Origin: Candidatus Bipolaricaulota bacterium
GTDB lineage: Bacteria > Bipolaricaulota > Bipolaricaulia > UBA7950 > UBA9294
NCBI GenBank assembly: GCA_030612485.1
Contig: JAUWNS010000096.1
Span: forward strand, 1 to 8,792
DNA length: 8,792 nt
Reading direction: 5' to 3'
The notes beneath the pieces are model-generated. The model did not search any database, was not told the DNA's origin, and saw only the letters and a list, made by a program, of their open reading frames with translations. The translations under genes were made by a program, and so were the position numbers. Positions 1-6,874 of this stretch are shown piece by piece (position 1 is the first letter of the stretch; the number at the start of each line of letters is the position of its first letter).

Positions 1-1
1 T

Positions 2-730
2 GGGGAGATATCTCAGGTAAAAATAGATGACATGTACGAACAGCAACGTGACTTCCGTATGGGTAAGAAGGCGGGAGAGAAGGCGGAGGGACTAGCAGTG
101 ATCGCCCAAGCTTCCGGAGATGGGCTTACGGGCATCATGAAAAATATTGGTGCTAGCGAAGTTCTAAAGGGCAATTCCTCCGTGGGCGAGATCCTCGAAG
201 CAATCGGGCGAGCGCGCACACCATCGGTCATCCTCCTCCCCAATGATAAGAATCTCCTGCTTGCCTGCGAGAGAGCCGCCACATTCTCCGAAAAGGAGGT
301 GGTGGTAGTCCCCTCACGCTCTATTCCTCAAGGGATCAGTGCCCTGATGACCTTCAATCCCGACGAGAACGCAGAGACGAATGTGGAACGAATGAAAGCC
401 TCTCTCAAGCAGGTGAAGACGGGGAAGATAGCAGAGGCGGTGCGTTCTACTTGGGCATCGGGAATGGAGATTGTACAAGGGGACATCGTTGGTATTCTCG
501 ATGGCGATATCGTGGCAAACGGGCAGACGTTCCAAGAGACGGCCCTGGTACTGATTGACAAGATGCTGACCGGCAGGGAAGGGTTGCTAACGCTCTTCTA
601 TGGTGAAGCGTCAACCGAGGTGGAGGCCTCACTTCTCAAAGAGAGGATCGAGGAATACTATCCGGGGATAGCGGTTCAGGTCTACTATGGTGGGCAACCC
701 CACTATCGATACATTATCTCTGTAGAGTGA
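2..730 (+). CDS. fakA: Fatty acid kinase FakA (DAK2-type), C-terminal part, 5' end outside window
   Basis: FakA phosphorylates a FakB-bound fatty acid to acyl phosphate, feeding phospholipid synthesis in the cytosol. Only the last 242 residues are visible. The frame is open to the left edge, and the residues before the first ATG (GEISQVKIDDMYEQ) match the usual FakA linker after the DhaL-like kinase domain, so the gene starts upstream and the ATG at 32 is internal. Family features of the C-terminal domain are clear: the segment VAxVAQASGDGLTGIMK-like near the start, LPNDKNLLLACERAA, SIPQGISALMTFNP, a GDIVGILDGDIV stretch and the terminal GGQPHYRYIISVE. The N-terminal nucleotide-binding kinase domain cannot be checked. 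The stop is followed 11 bases later by plsY, and a fakB-type gene lies two genes down, which supports the assignment. It is often annotated as a 'DAK2 domain / YloV' protein. Confidence 0.9.
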   Translation, partial: GEISQVKIDDMYEQQRDFRMGKKAGEKAEGLAVIAQASGDGLTGIMKNIGASEVLKGNSSVGEILEAIGRARTPSVILLPNDKNLLLACERAATFSEKEVVVVPSRSIPQGISALMTFNPDENAETNVERMKASLKQVKTGKIAEAVRSTWASGMEIVQGDIVGILDGDIVANGQTFQETALVLIDKMLTGREGLLTLFYGEASTEVEASLLKERIEEYYPGIAVQVYYGGQPHYRYIISVE

Positions 731-741
731 GGTGGTAAAGG

Positions 742-1368
742 ATGCTTTCAGTCTGTGGAATGATTCTACTTGGTTATCTTCTGGGTTCGATTTCCTCAGC
801 CCGAATAATCGGGCGAATGAAAAAGATCGATCTAAGAGCGGTGGGATCGGAGAACTTGGGTGCGGCAAATGTATTTCGTGAGGCGGGAAAGGGATGGGGG
901 ATCATCACAGGACTCTTCGATGCCGGCAAGGGGTTCTTGCCGGTCTTCCTGGCAGGGGGTGTTTTGGGGCTTGCTCCTTGGGCGTTGGTTCTGGTAGGGG
1001 CGGCAGTGATCTGTGGACACAACTGGCCGATCTACTTTGGCTTCCGTGGCGGCAGGGGACTAGCCACGACCATTGGGGCGACGGCATACCTGTTGCCTTT
1101 GGAGCTGGCGATCGCCTTTCCCCTGGCGATCCTGGCTGGGTTTGCCATTAAGGAGATGCTGCCGCGTGTCGCCTCTCGGGTCCACCCGATCCCCGCTGGG
1201 GCTACAGTAGGGTTCATCGCGCTCACCGGCGTAACCTGGATATTTAATAAACCGACTTATATGATCACCTATACGTTTGGCGTCTCATTGATAGCTCTGA
1301 TCAGGAGCCTTCCGAATATCGCGAGTTTTGCTGCAAGCATTATGAAGTGGCAACCTCAAAAGAGGTGA
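742..1368 (+). CDS. plsY: PlsY-family acyl-phosphate:glycerol-3-phosphate acyltransferase, divergent
   Basis: PlsY is an integral membrane enzyme that transfers the acyl group of acyl phosphate to glycerol-3-phosphate, giving lysophosphatidate. The 208-residue length and hydrophobic, multi-pass profile fit the family. Visible signatures: the N-terminal GYLLGSISSA, motif 1 at residues 35-46 (GSENLGAANVFR; usual GSGNxGATNxxR), DAGKG at 60-64, and motif 2 at 92-110 (GHNWPIYFGF then GGRGLATT; usual GGKG). The C-terminal motif 3, normally HxxNIxRL, is reduced to SLPNI at 189-193, keeping only Asn-Ile. The ATG at 742 has GAGGTGG at 729-735, overlapping the fakA stop, six bases upstream. It lies between fakA and fakB, whose product is its expected substrate. 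The departures in all three motifs leave open an altered acceptor or paralogous role. Family membership is firm; exact activity is less so. Confidence 0.85.
   Translation: MLSVCGMILLGYLLGSISSARIIGRMKKIDLRAVGSENLGAANVFREAGKGWGIITGLFDAGKGFLPVFLAGGVLGLAPWALVLVGAAVICGHNWPIYFGFRGGRGLATTIGATAYLLPLELAIAFPLAILAGFAIKEMLPRVASRVHPIPAGATVGFIALTGVTWIFNKPTYMITYTFGVSLIALIRSLPNIASFAASIMKWQPQKR
1361..1365 (+). promoter_or_regulatory. Ribosome binding site deciding the fakB start
   Basis: AGAGG lies five bases before the ATG at 1371 and extends into AGGTGA, overlapping the plsY stop codon. The alternative in-frame GTG at 1347 has no purine-rich sequence before it and would lie inside plsY, so 1371 is preferred. 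Confidence 0.6.
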
Positions 1369-1370
1369 AA

Positions 1371-2225
1371 ATGACGGGAAAGGTAAAGGTCATCACTGGG
1401 AGCGAGACAGGAATCACACCTGAGCTGGCTAAGCGGTTTAATGTCGAGCTCGTGCCGTACTACGTTAGCTATAACAATAGGACCTATACCGAAGGGGTGG
1501 ACTTTGACAAGGATGACTTTTATCGTTCGTTGCGCCAGGCACAGAATTTCCCGACAACCAGCCACCCCACCCGCAGCGATATCATCGCTGCCTTTGAGAA
1601 GGCCGAAGAGGAAACGGACTCCATCATCTACGTTACTATCTCCTCAAAGCACTCCAAGACCTTCGAGTTAGCAAAGCGTGCGAAGGAGGAGTTTCACGAC
1701 CTAAGGATTGAAGTAGTGGACAGCGGTAAGGCAACGGCTGGACATGGCTTGGTGGCCTTGGAGGCGGCACGGTTGGCCGGTGAAGGAGCGGATATCGCTA
1801 AGATATTAGGCAGAATGGAGGAGATAAAGGAGCGGGTGGACGAAGTGCTTGCCCTAAATACCTTGAAATACTTAGCCAAGGGGGGCAGGATCCATAGGGC
1901 CAAAGCCCTCCTCGGTTCGATACTCTCCATAAAACCGCTGATCACCTACCGCGATGGCCTCTCCACCCCGATCGGGAAGGTGCGCACCCACCCTCAAGCG
2001 CTGGAGTTTATCATCAACAAGATAAAAACAGATCTGGAAAGATACGGTTCGTCGGGGATCAGGTGCATCGTTGAGGACGCGGACAATCGGGAGTGGGCCA
2101 ATCAGGTCAAGGAGAGAATCACAAAGGAGTTTGAACCTGAGGAAGTCTGGCAGGTGGACATGTCACCAATATCGGCTGTTCACATCGGTCCGGGAGCGTG
2201 GGGGGTGGCCTACTATTGCCTGTAG
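1371..2225 (+). CDS. fakB: DegV family fatty acid-binding protein (FakB-type)
   Basis: DegV/FakB proteins bind a single fatty acid in the cytosol and present it to FakA for phosphorylation. The 284-residue product has the normal family length. Visible signatures: TTSHPT at residues 62-67 (family TSQP-type loop that contacts the carboxylate), ISSKHSKTF (usual LSSxLSGTY), the LNTLKYLAKGGRI block followed by LLGSILSIKPL, and the C-terminal HIGPGAWG, with His271 in the position of the conserved carboxylate-contacting His. The first strand reads VITGSETG, where most relatives have a TDS triplet, so the Asp is replaced by Gly. The gene starts two bases after plsY with its ribosome site overlapping the plsY stop, indicating translational coupling. 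Proximity to fakA supports a genuine FakA partner rather than a stand-alone DegV. Fatty-acid specificity cannot be read from the sequence. Confidence 0.92.
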   Translation: MTGKVKVITGSETGITPELAKRFNVELVPYYVSYNNRTYTEGVDFDKDDFYRSLRQAQNFPTTSHPTRSDIIAAFEKAEEETDSIIYVTISSKHSKTFELAKRAKEEFHDLRIEVVDSGKATAGHGLVALEAARLAGEGADIAKILGRMEEIKERVDEVLALNTLKYLAKGGRIHRAKALLGSILSIKPLITYRDGLSTPIGKVRTHPQALEFIINKIKTDLERYGSSGIRCIVEDADNREWANQVKERITKEFEPEEVWQVDMSPISAVHIGPGAWGVAYYCL

Positions 2226-2244
2226 ATAAGGAAGAGTCGGGAGA

Positions 2245-2958
2245 ATGAAGAGAACGATTACAGTAGTGATCCCAGCGCTGAATGAGGAAGAGGAGCTCGG
2301 GGAATGCCTGGAGAGCTTAACTAATCAGAGCTTCCGGGATTTCGAGGTTATTGTAGTAGATAACGGCTCGACCGATGCCACCGCCAGGATCGCTCATAGC
2401 TATGGCTGCTACGTGCTCTACAAGGAGCGAAGAGGCGCCAGCTTCGCCCGCCAGCGCGGTTTTAAGTCAGCCCGGGCAGAGATCATCGCCTCCACCGATG
2501 CCGATACGGTTGTCTCGCCGGACTGGTTAGAGCCCATCTATTGCTCATTCCAAGAGGATCCGGATCTGGTCGGGGTCTACGGCCGGGTCCTGCTGAAGAA
2601 GGGCTCATCCCCCAGCCACTACTTCAACCAGCTCATCCCCCTGACCGATCCTCTGCTGACATCTTTCCTCGAGGTCAGCCACTCCCTGAGCCTTCCTCAC
2701 TTCTACGGGGCCAACTTCGCCGTCAGAAAGAGATTTTTTGAACGGGCAGGTAGGTTCAGATCGCGGGATGGTCGCTTCTATCGGGTTTCAGAGGATGTCC
2801 GGTTGGGGCTCAAGCTCCGCAAAGTAGGCGAAGTTCGTTTCCTCAAAGACCTGGTGGTCTATACCTCGGCGCGGAAATTGGACAGCGGCTCTTGGAAGGT
2901 CCCCCTGACCAACGCCAAGAACTACATCTCAATGGCCGTGCTGGGCAAGGAGATCTAG
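2245..2958 (+). CDS. Family 2 glycosyltransferase, first copy
   Basis: This is a cytosolic GT-A fold glycosyltransferase that moves a sugar from a nucleotide-sugar donor to an unknown, possibly lipid, acceptor. The 237 residues comprise little more than the catalytic domain. Visible motifs: VVIPALNEEEE at 7-17, VVDNGSTDAT at 37-46 (Asp39 expected at the nucleotide), the DXD metal site Asp85-Ala-Asp87 in STDADT, GANFAVRK at 155-162, and the acidic Glu183-Asp184 in SEDVRLGLKLR, the usual catalytic-base region. There is no obvious membrane segment. The start lies 19 bases after fakB, with a modest GGGAG close to the ATG. The last base of its TAG stop is the first base of the GTG start of the next gene, tying expression of enzyme and membrane partner together. 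It is clearly paralogous to the gene at 4046-4756, with about half of positions identical by eye and one single-residue indel. Confidence 0.92.
   Translation: MKRTITVVIPALNEEEELGECLESLTNQSFRDFEVIVVDNGSTDATARIAHSYGCYVLYKERRGASFARQRGFKSARAEIIASTDADTVVSPDWLEPIYCSFQEDPDLVGVYGRVLLKKGSSPSHYFNQLIPLTDPLLTSFLEVSHSLSLPHFYGANFAVRKRFFERAGRFRSRDGRFYRVSEDVRLGLKLRKVGEVRFLKDLVVYTSARKLDSGSWKVPLTNAKNYISMAVLGKEI
2948..2952 (+). promoter_or_regulatory. Ribosome binding site for the first flippase-like gene
   Basis: AGGAG lies five bases upstream of the GTG at 2958, inside the end of the glycosyltransferase gene. It selects GTG 2958 over an in-frame TTG at 2892, whose extra 22 residues are polar and would simply be read from the overlapping glycosyltransferase. 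Confidence 0.7.
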
Positions 2959-4013
2959 TGACTAAGTTCAAAAAGAGGCTCAAGTTCATTCTCTCGGGGA
3001 TCCTGGGCCTGCTGATCCTAGGAGGGATCTTACACTACGTCAGCCTGGGGAAGGTCCTGCAGAAGATCACCATGCTCGGCCCCTGGGGCTTCCTCCTCTT
3101 CTTCTTAAATGCGATTTTGATCTTCCTCCTCTGGACAACCGGTTGGCATGTTCTCCTTCGTGCTTACGGCGTGCGGCGAAGTTGGAGAGAGACACTCCAG
3201 GCGATGCTCAGCGGCTATGCGATAAGTTATCTCATCCCTTCGATGAACTTGGGTGGTGAGCCGGTCAAAGCCTACCTGATCTCGGACGGTTTCTCCTCAT
3301 CCGGGGCTAAGGTGGTGGCCACGATCGTCGTCGAGCGGTTCATCAACATGTCCAGTATCTTGCTCTGCATCCTCGGCGGCAGCATCTACGTGAGCTTCAC
3401 CCCGCTCATCTCACCGCCCTTGAGATGGGGCCTCCTTTCAGGAGTTGGGGGAGGTATACTCCTCGCCCTCGCTATCGGCATCGGATTCGTGAAGCGTGTC
3501 ACCTTGGTGAGCAAGTTTGCCTTCTGGCTCCAGCAACGGCTCCCTTTCGGGAAGGAGCTGCTCGGCAGGGCAGGGAGAGGGATCTTGAAGGTCGAGCAGG
3601 AGATACACCGGGCGTTCTCCCAACATCAGCGGACGGTGGTAACCACCTTCGTGGTAGACCTGACGGCTGCCTCTCTCTCTTACCTCAACCCGCTGATATT
3701 CTTCTTCTTCGCCGATCACCAAGTCCTCTCTCTGGGAGAGCTCTCCCTCATCTTCGCCCTGGGGATGTTCCTAGCTTTGTTCCTCTGGGTCACACCCGCC
3801 GGGCTCGGGGTGGCGGAGGGCGGGATGATAGGGATCTTCAAACTTTTGGGGATATCACAGGCGAGCGCAGTGGCCTACTCCTTCATGACCAAGCTTCCGG
3901 CGCTCCTTCTGGCCGGGCTCGGGATTGCCTTCATGGCTCAGTATGGCCTGGCCCGATTGTTGAAGGGCCAGGGGAGGGCTTGCCCCGAGAGAGAAGAGGG
4001 ACGTGGTCTTTGA
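2958..4013 (+). CDS. UPF0104 / TIGR00374 flippase-like membrane protein, first copy
   Basis: This multi-pass membrane protein belongs to the family related to the membrane half of MprF (lysyl-phosphatidylglycerol synthase TM region), whose members are thought to move or present lipids. The C-terminal aminoacyl-transfer domain of MprF is absent. The 351-residue product has a basic N-terminus, a first membrane segment at about residues 9-28 and a second at about 41-65. It also has the family hallmark NLGGEPVKAY around 97-106, an ERF-containing helix soon after, and the late WVTPAGLGVAEGG motif. The GTG start shares one base with the TAG of the preceding glycosyltransferase. The C-terminal tail (KGQGRACPEREEGRGL) is polar and absent from the second copy. 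The sequence does not show which lipid it handles; pairing with a glycosyltransferase suggests a glycosylated lipid. Confidence 0.9.
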   Translation: MTKFKKRLKFILSGILGLLILGGILHYVSLGKVLQKITMLGPWGFLLFFLNAILIFLLWTTGWHVLLRAYGVRRSWRETLQAMLSGYAISYLIPSMNLGGEPVKAYLISDGFSSSGAKVVATIVVERFINMSSILLCILGGSIYVSFTPLISPPLRWGLLSGVGGGILLALAIGIGFVKRVTLVSKFAFWLQQRLPFGKELLGRAGRGILKVEQEIHRAFSQHQRTVVTTFVVDLTAASLSYLNPLIFFFFADHQVLSLGELSLIFALGMFLALFLWVTPAGLGVAEGGMIGIFKLLGISQASAVAYSFMTKLPALLLAGLGIAFMAQYGLARLLKGQGRACPEREEGRGL

Positions 4014-4045
4014 AGAGGAAGGAGCGGGTGTTTAAGCGGCAAAAA

Positions 4046-4756
4046 ATGAGGATCTCGGTGGTAATTCCGGCGCTCAATGAGGAAGAGGAAATTAGGGAAT
4101 GCTTGGAGGGTTTGCGGCAGCAGTCATTCCCTTATTTTGAGGTGATTGTGGTCGACAATGGGTCGAAGGACGCAACCGCCTCCATCGCGCGGACGTACGG
4201 GGCACACGTTGTCGAAGAGAGGGAACGCGGGATTGCCCGCGCTCGCCAAACTGGCTTTGAAGCAGCACACGGGATGATCATCGCCTCCACCGATGCGGAC
4301 ACAATTGTTCCAACAGATTGGGTAGCCCGGATCTACCATGAGTTTGTGGATAATCCGAGTCTGTGTGGGGCGTTCGGGCCATTTTATCTCAAGCGGGGAT
4401 CTTCCCCTGATCCGCGTATCAATCGTCTGATACCGTACCTCGAGAAAATAGGGATAAACTACCATCGTGGGACGACCGCACTGGGCCTGCCGCAGTTTTC
4501 CGGGACAAACTTCGCTGTACGGAAAGATGTGTTTTTTCAAATTGGCGGCTTTCGATCTCCAAAGGATGGGCACTACTACCGGCGTTCGGAGGACATCCAA
4601 TTGGGGTTGAAGCTCCATCGGGCGGGAAAGGTCCGCTTTCTGGAGGACCTGGCCGTGTGTACCTCTGCGCGGAAGCTCAATAAGGACCTGTGGAGGATTC
4701 CGATCTCTAACGTGCCGGACTACTTCTCCTTCTTCGTTCGGAATGGTGAGGTCTAA
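4046..4756 (+). CDS. Family 2 glycosyltransferase, second copy
   Basis: This is a paralogue of the glycosyltransferase at 2245-2958, with the same 236-residue catalytic-domain-only layout. Motifs: VVIPALNEEEE at the N-terminus, VVDNGSKDAT (Asp37), the DXD site Asp83-Ala-Asp85, GTNFAVRK, and Glu182-Asp183 in SEDIQLGLKLH. Conservation with the first copy is highest at donor and metal sites. It is lowest in the segment between the GSSP turn and the GxN motif (roughly residues 122-152), the expected acceptor-facing region, so acceptors may differ. The start is uncertain. ATG 4046 aligns with the first copy but lacks a good ribosome site. An in-frame GTG at 4028 has AAGGAG three bases upstream and would add six residues (start MFKRQK). 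The frame is open much further left, but that is overlap with the membrane protein gene. The next gene follows after three bases. Confidence 0.91.
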   Translation: MRISVVIPALNEEEEIRECLEGLRQQSFPYFEVIVVDNGSKDATASIARTYGAHVVEERERGIARARQTGFEAAHGMIIASTDADTIVPTDWVARIYHEFVDNPSLCGAFGPFYLKRGSSPDPRINRLIPYLEKIGINYHRGTTALGLPQFSGTNFAVRKDVFFQIGGFRSPKDGHYYRRSEDIQLGLKLHRAGKVRFLEDLAVCTSARKLNKDLWRIPISNVPDYFSFFVRNGEV

Positions 4757-4759
4757 CCG

Positions 4760-5905
4760 ATGGGACCCTCATTGACTCAGAGGAAGCGTTACATGGGGAT
4801 AGCATGGGAAAGGGTGCGTGCCTGGGGAGACCTCAGCGGCGTTCAAATAGGGAGGATTCTGGGGAAGAAGCGACGGGTCTTCCTCATCTCTTCCCTTTTC
4901 GGGCTCGCCTTGTTGATCGCTATGGTATGGATCGCACGGCCGATGGCCGTTCTTGCCCGCATCAGCACGCTTGGAGCAGGAGGCATCCTCACCTTCCTCC
5001 TCACTATCCTCCTTGGGTTCTCCTTCGGAGTCGAGGGATGGAGGACGCTCCTTCGTTCTTATGGGGTGGAGTACTCCTTTTGGCGGACCTTCCGTGTGAT
5101 GGCTGGAGCGTACGCTGTCACCTACCTCACTCCTTCGTTCCACCTCGGTGGCGAGCCGGTGCGGGTATTCGCCGCCTCCGACGGGCTTACGCGACGTAGC
5201 CACGAGGTTATCGCCACGATCCTTATCGAGAGGCTCGTCTACTTGATCATCATCGCGACCCTGCTCCTTGCAGGAGGAATCATTGGATTAAAAGCAAGTG
5301 CGATTCCCGCGGCCGTCCAACAGGGGATCATCGCTCTTGCTGGGGCGGCCTTGGTTGGGGGCGGGATCTTGGTGGTAGGGATCGTTCGTCAAGCAACGTG
5401 GGCGTCGCGTTCTGTTGCGTTCATCCTGCAGCATCTTCCCCGCTGGGGATGGCCGCAACGTGTGGAGGAGGGCTTGAACCAGGTAGAAGGGGAGGTCAAC
5501 AAGGCTTTACCGAGTCACCGCAGGACGAGTGTGAAGGCCGCTGGGTTTCTTACCCTCTCTGTTGGGATGAACGTACTCGCCCCGTTTGTCTTCATTGGTT
5601 TCACCTATGGAAGGCTCCTCTCCATCGGGGAACTTCTCCTCTTCTTCGCCTTGAGCACGGTCTTCTCCCTCTTTTCCTGGTTGACCCCAGGGGGGATCGG
5701 AATCATGGAAGGGGCCTACGCTGCCGTCTTCAGCATCATGGGATTGCCGATCGACGCAGCCATTGCCTTCTCCCTCTTACAGAAGCTATCATCCTTGTGC
5801 ATCGTCGGTGTCGGAATCATCTATCTCAGCCATCGTGGCGTTGACTTGGTCGCAAAGAGAAATCGTAAGGAGGGACAAGATGAGTCGAGTATCGAGGGAG
5901 TTTGA
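4760..5905 (+). CDS. UPF0104 / TIGR00374 flippase-like membrane protein, second copy
   Basis: This is a second member of the MprF-transmembrane-like family, again directly after a glycosyltransferase. The 381 residues include the hallmark HLGGEPVRVF at about 128-137, an ERLVYL helix, and the late WLTPGGIGIMEGAY, all matching the first copy in order and spacing. The first membrane segment is at about 40-59. It carries about 31 extra residues at the N-terminus, rich in Arg, Trp and Gly, that the first copy lacks. The chosen ATG at 4760 has GAGGT seven bases upstream, within the end of the glycosyltransferase. ATG 4793 is a plausible alternative with AGGAA seven bases upstream and would remove eleven residues. 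No MprF-type C-terminal catalytic domain is present. The last 26 bases overlap the patatin gene. The role is inferred as lipid translocation or presentation; the substrate is unknown. Confidence 0.9.
   Translation: MGPSLTQRKRYMGIAWERVRAWGDLSGVQIGRILGKKRRVFLISSLFGLALLIAMVWIARPMAVLARISTLGAGGILTFLLTILLGFSFGVEGWRTLLRSYGVEYSFWRTFRVMAGAYAVTYLTPSFHLGGEPVRVFAASDGLTRRSHEVIATILIERLVYLIIIATLLLAGGIIGLKASAIPAAVQQGIIALAGAALVGGGILVVGIVRQATWASRSVAFILQHLPRWGWPQRVEEGLNQVEGEVNKALPSHRRTSVKAAGFLTLSVGMNVLAPFVFIGFTYGRLLSIGELLLFFALSTVFSLFSWLTPGGIGIMEGAYAAVFSIMGLPIDAAIAFSLLQKLSSLCIVGVGIIYLSHRGVDLVAKRNRKEGQDESSIEGV
5868..5873 (+). promoter_or_regulatory. Strong ribosome binding site for the patatin gene
   Basis: A perfect AGGAGG lies six bases before the ATG at 5880, inside the coding region of the preceding membrane protein. 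It fixes the start at 5880 and argues against the longer open frame that reaches back to 5763. Confidence 0.8.
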
Positions 5906-6857
5906 TGGGTTGAAGATCGGGTTGGCCCTCGCTTCGGGAGGGGCACGCGGCTCGGCGCATACTGGCGTGCTGAAGGTTCTCGAAGCAGAAGGGATTCCCA
6001 TCTCTGCTGTCGCGGGCTCGAGCATCGGGGCGGTCGTTGGCGGAGCCTACGCAGCCGGGATCTCGGCGGAACGGATCGAGAAGGAATGGATGGAGACGGA
6101 TCTTCCCAAGGTGGTGCGGAGCTTCCTCCCCACCTTCCCCCGTGCGGGGCTGAGTTCCGGAGGGGAGTTGCGAAAGTATCTGCGGGAGTTGATCAGAGAC
6201 GTTCATTTTGATGAGCTTTCGATCCCATTTGCGGCAATGGGGTGTGACATCGACACCGGGGAGGCGGTGGTCCTCGACCGAGGGTCGGTGGCCGATGCTA
6301 TACGTGCCTCCGCCTCGATCCCGGGGATCTTCCATCCGGTGCGCTGGGAAGGGCACCTCCTCGTCGATGGTGGATTGGTGGAACCACTCCCGGTACGCCT
6401 CTGCCGTGATCTCGGAGCTGATCTTGTCATTGGAGTCGACATCGTTCCTGCTCCTTATCCTAGCACCCCTGATCGGCGGCGCCTGTGGGAGCGTTTAGGG
6501 GAGGGACTGCGCGAAGGTGTTACGAATCAGACCTGGGTTCCGGGGAGTCTGACCGAGTTCCTGGACAATATGGTCAAGACGCTATCGTCGGAGGAGCGCC
6601 CCCTACCAGGGGTCTACAGCATCATCAACCAAGCGGTGGCGATCTTCCAGCAGGAGATCCTACATCTCAAACTGGCCCTATGGCCGGCGGATCTGATCAT
6701 CCGTCCCGACCTTCCGCGCGGATTGAACTACTTCAGGGCGGCCGAAGGGATCCGTGCGGGCGAACAAGCGATGGAAGAGTCTCTCCCGAAGCTGCGTGCC
6801 CTCCTTATCGAGAGAAGAAAAGCACTCTCACAAGATGGCGACGGGAAGAGTGCCTGA
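5880..6857 (+). CDS. Patatin-like phospholipase (RssA/YchK-type)
   Basis: Patatin-like proteins are serine hydrolases with a Ser-Asp dyad that release fatty acids from lipids. The 325-residue product shows all the required elements: the glycine-rich oxyanion-hole motif GGARGSAHTGVL at residues 20-31, the nucleophile elbow GSSIG at 46-50 (Ser48), and the DGG motif at 163-165 (Asp163) in LLVDGGLVEPLPV. ASASIPGIF, typical of the fold, comes just before the Asp. There is no signal peptide or membrane segment, so a cytosolic or membrane-peripheral enzyme is likely. About 100 residues follow the core domain. The gene overlaps the preceding membrane protein by 26 bases in another frame and is the last gene of the lipid cluster. 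Its position suggests it supplies free fatty acid to FakB/FakA or edits the product of the glycosyltransferase/flippase genes; both are inference. Confidence 0.93.
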   Translation: MSRVSREFDGLKIGLALASGGARGSAHTGVLKVLEAEGIPISAVAGSSIGAVVGGAYAAGISAERIEKEWMETDLPKVVRSFLPTFPRAGLSSGGELRKYLRELIRDVHFDELSIPFAAMGCDIDTGEAVVLDRGSVADAIRASASIPGIFHPVRWEGHLLVDGGLVEPLPVRLCRDLGADLVIGVDIVPAPYPSTPDRRRLWERLGEGLREGVTNQTWVPGSLTEFLDNMVKTLSSEERPLPGVYSIINQAVAIFQQEILHLKLALWPADLIIRPDLPRGLNYFRAAEGIRAGEQAMEESLPKLRALLIERRKALSQDGDGKSA

Positions 6858-6874
6858 CCCCTTCTGTTTAGGAT

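Noticed and set aside
1347..1370. GTG at 1347 as the fakB start
   Set aside because: It has no ribosome site and overlaps plsY by 22 bases. ATG 1371 has AGAGG at good spacing and matches family N-termini.
2226..2244. Promoter or terminator between fakB and the first glycosyltransferase
   Set aside because: The gap is only 19 bases, with no hairpin and no room for a separate promoter beyond the upstream coding region. The genes are more simply one operon.
3425..4045. Long open extension upstream of the second glycosyltransferase in the same frame
   Set aside because: It lies wholly over the first flippase-like gene in another frame. Its translation is low-complexity Arg/Pro/Gly with no family resemblance, and the GT2 domain begins only at 4046.
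4124..4618. 164-codon open frame on the minus strand
   Set aside because: It lies within the second glycosyltransferase and has no recognisable domain or convincing start.
5763..5879. N-terminal extension of the patatin gene
   Set aside because: The perfect AGGAGG six bases before ATG 5880 and the family N-terminus both fix the start at 5880. The extension is a shadow of the membrane protein gene.
6822..6853. Inverted repeat GCACTCT/AGAGTGC as an intrinsic terminator for the lipid cluster
   Set aside because: The seven-base arms are separated by an 18-base loop, it lies within the patatin coding end, and no T-run follows. It is too weak to call.
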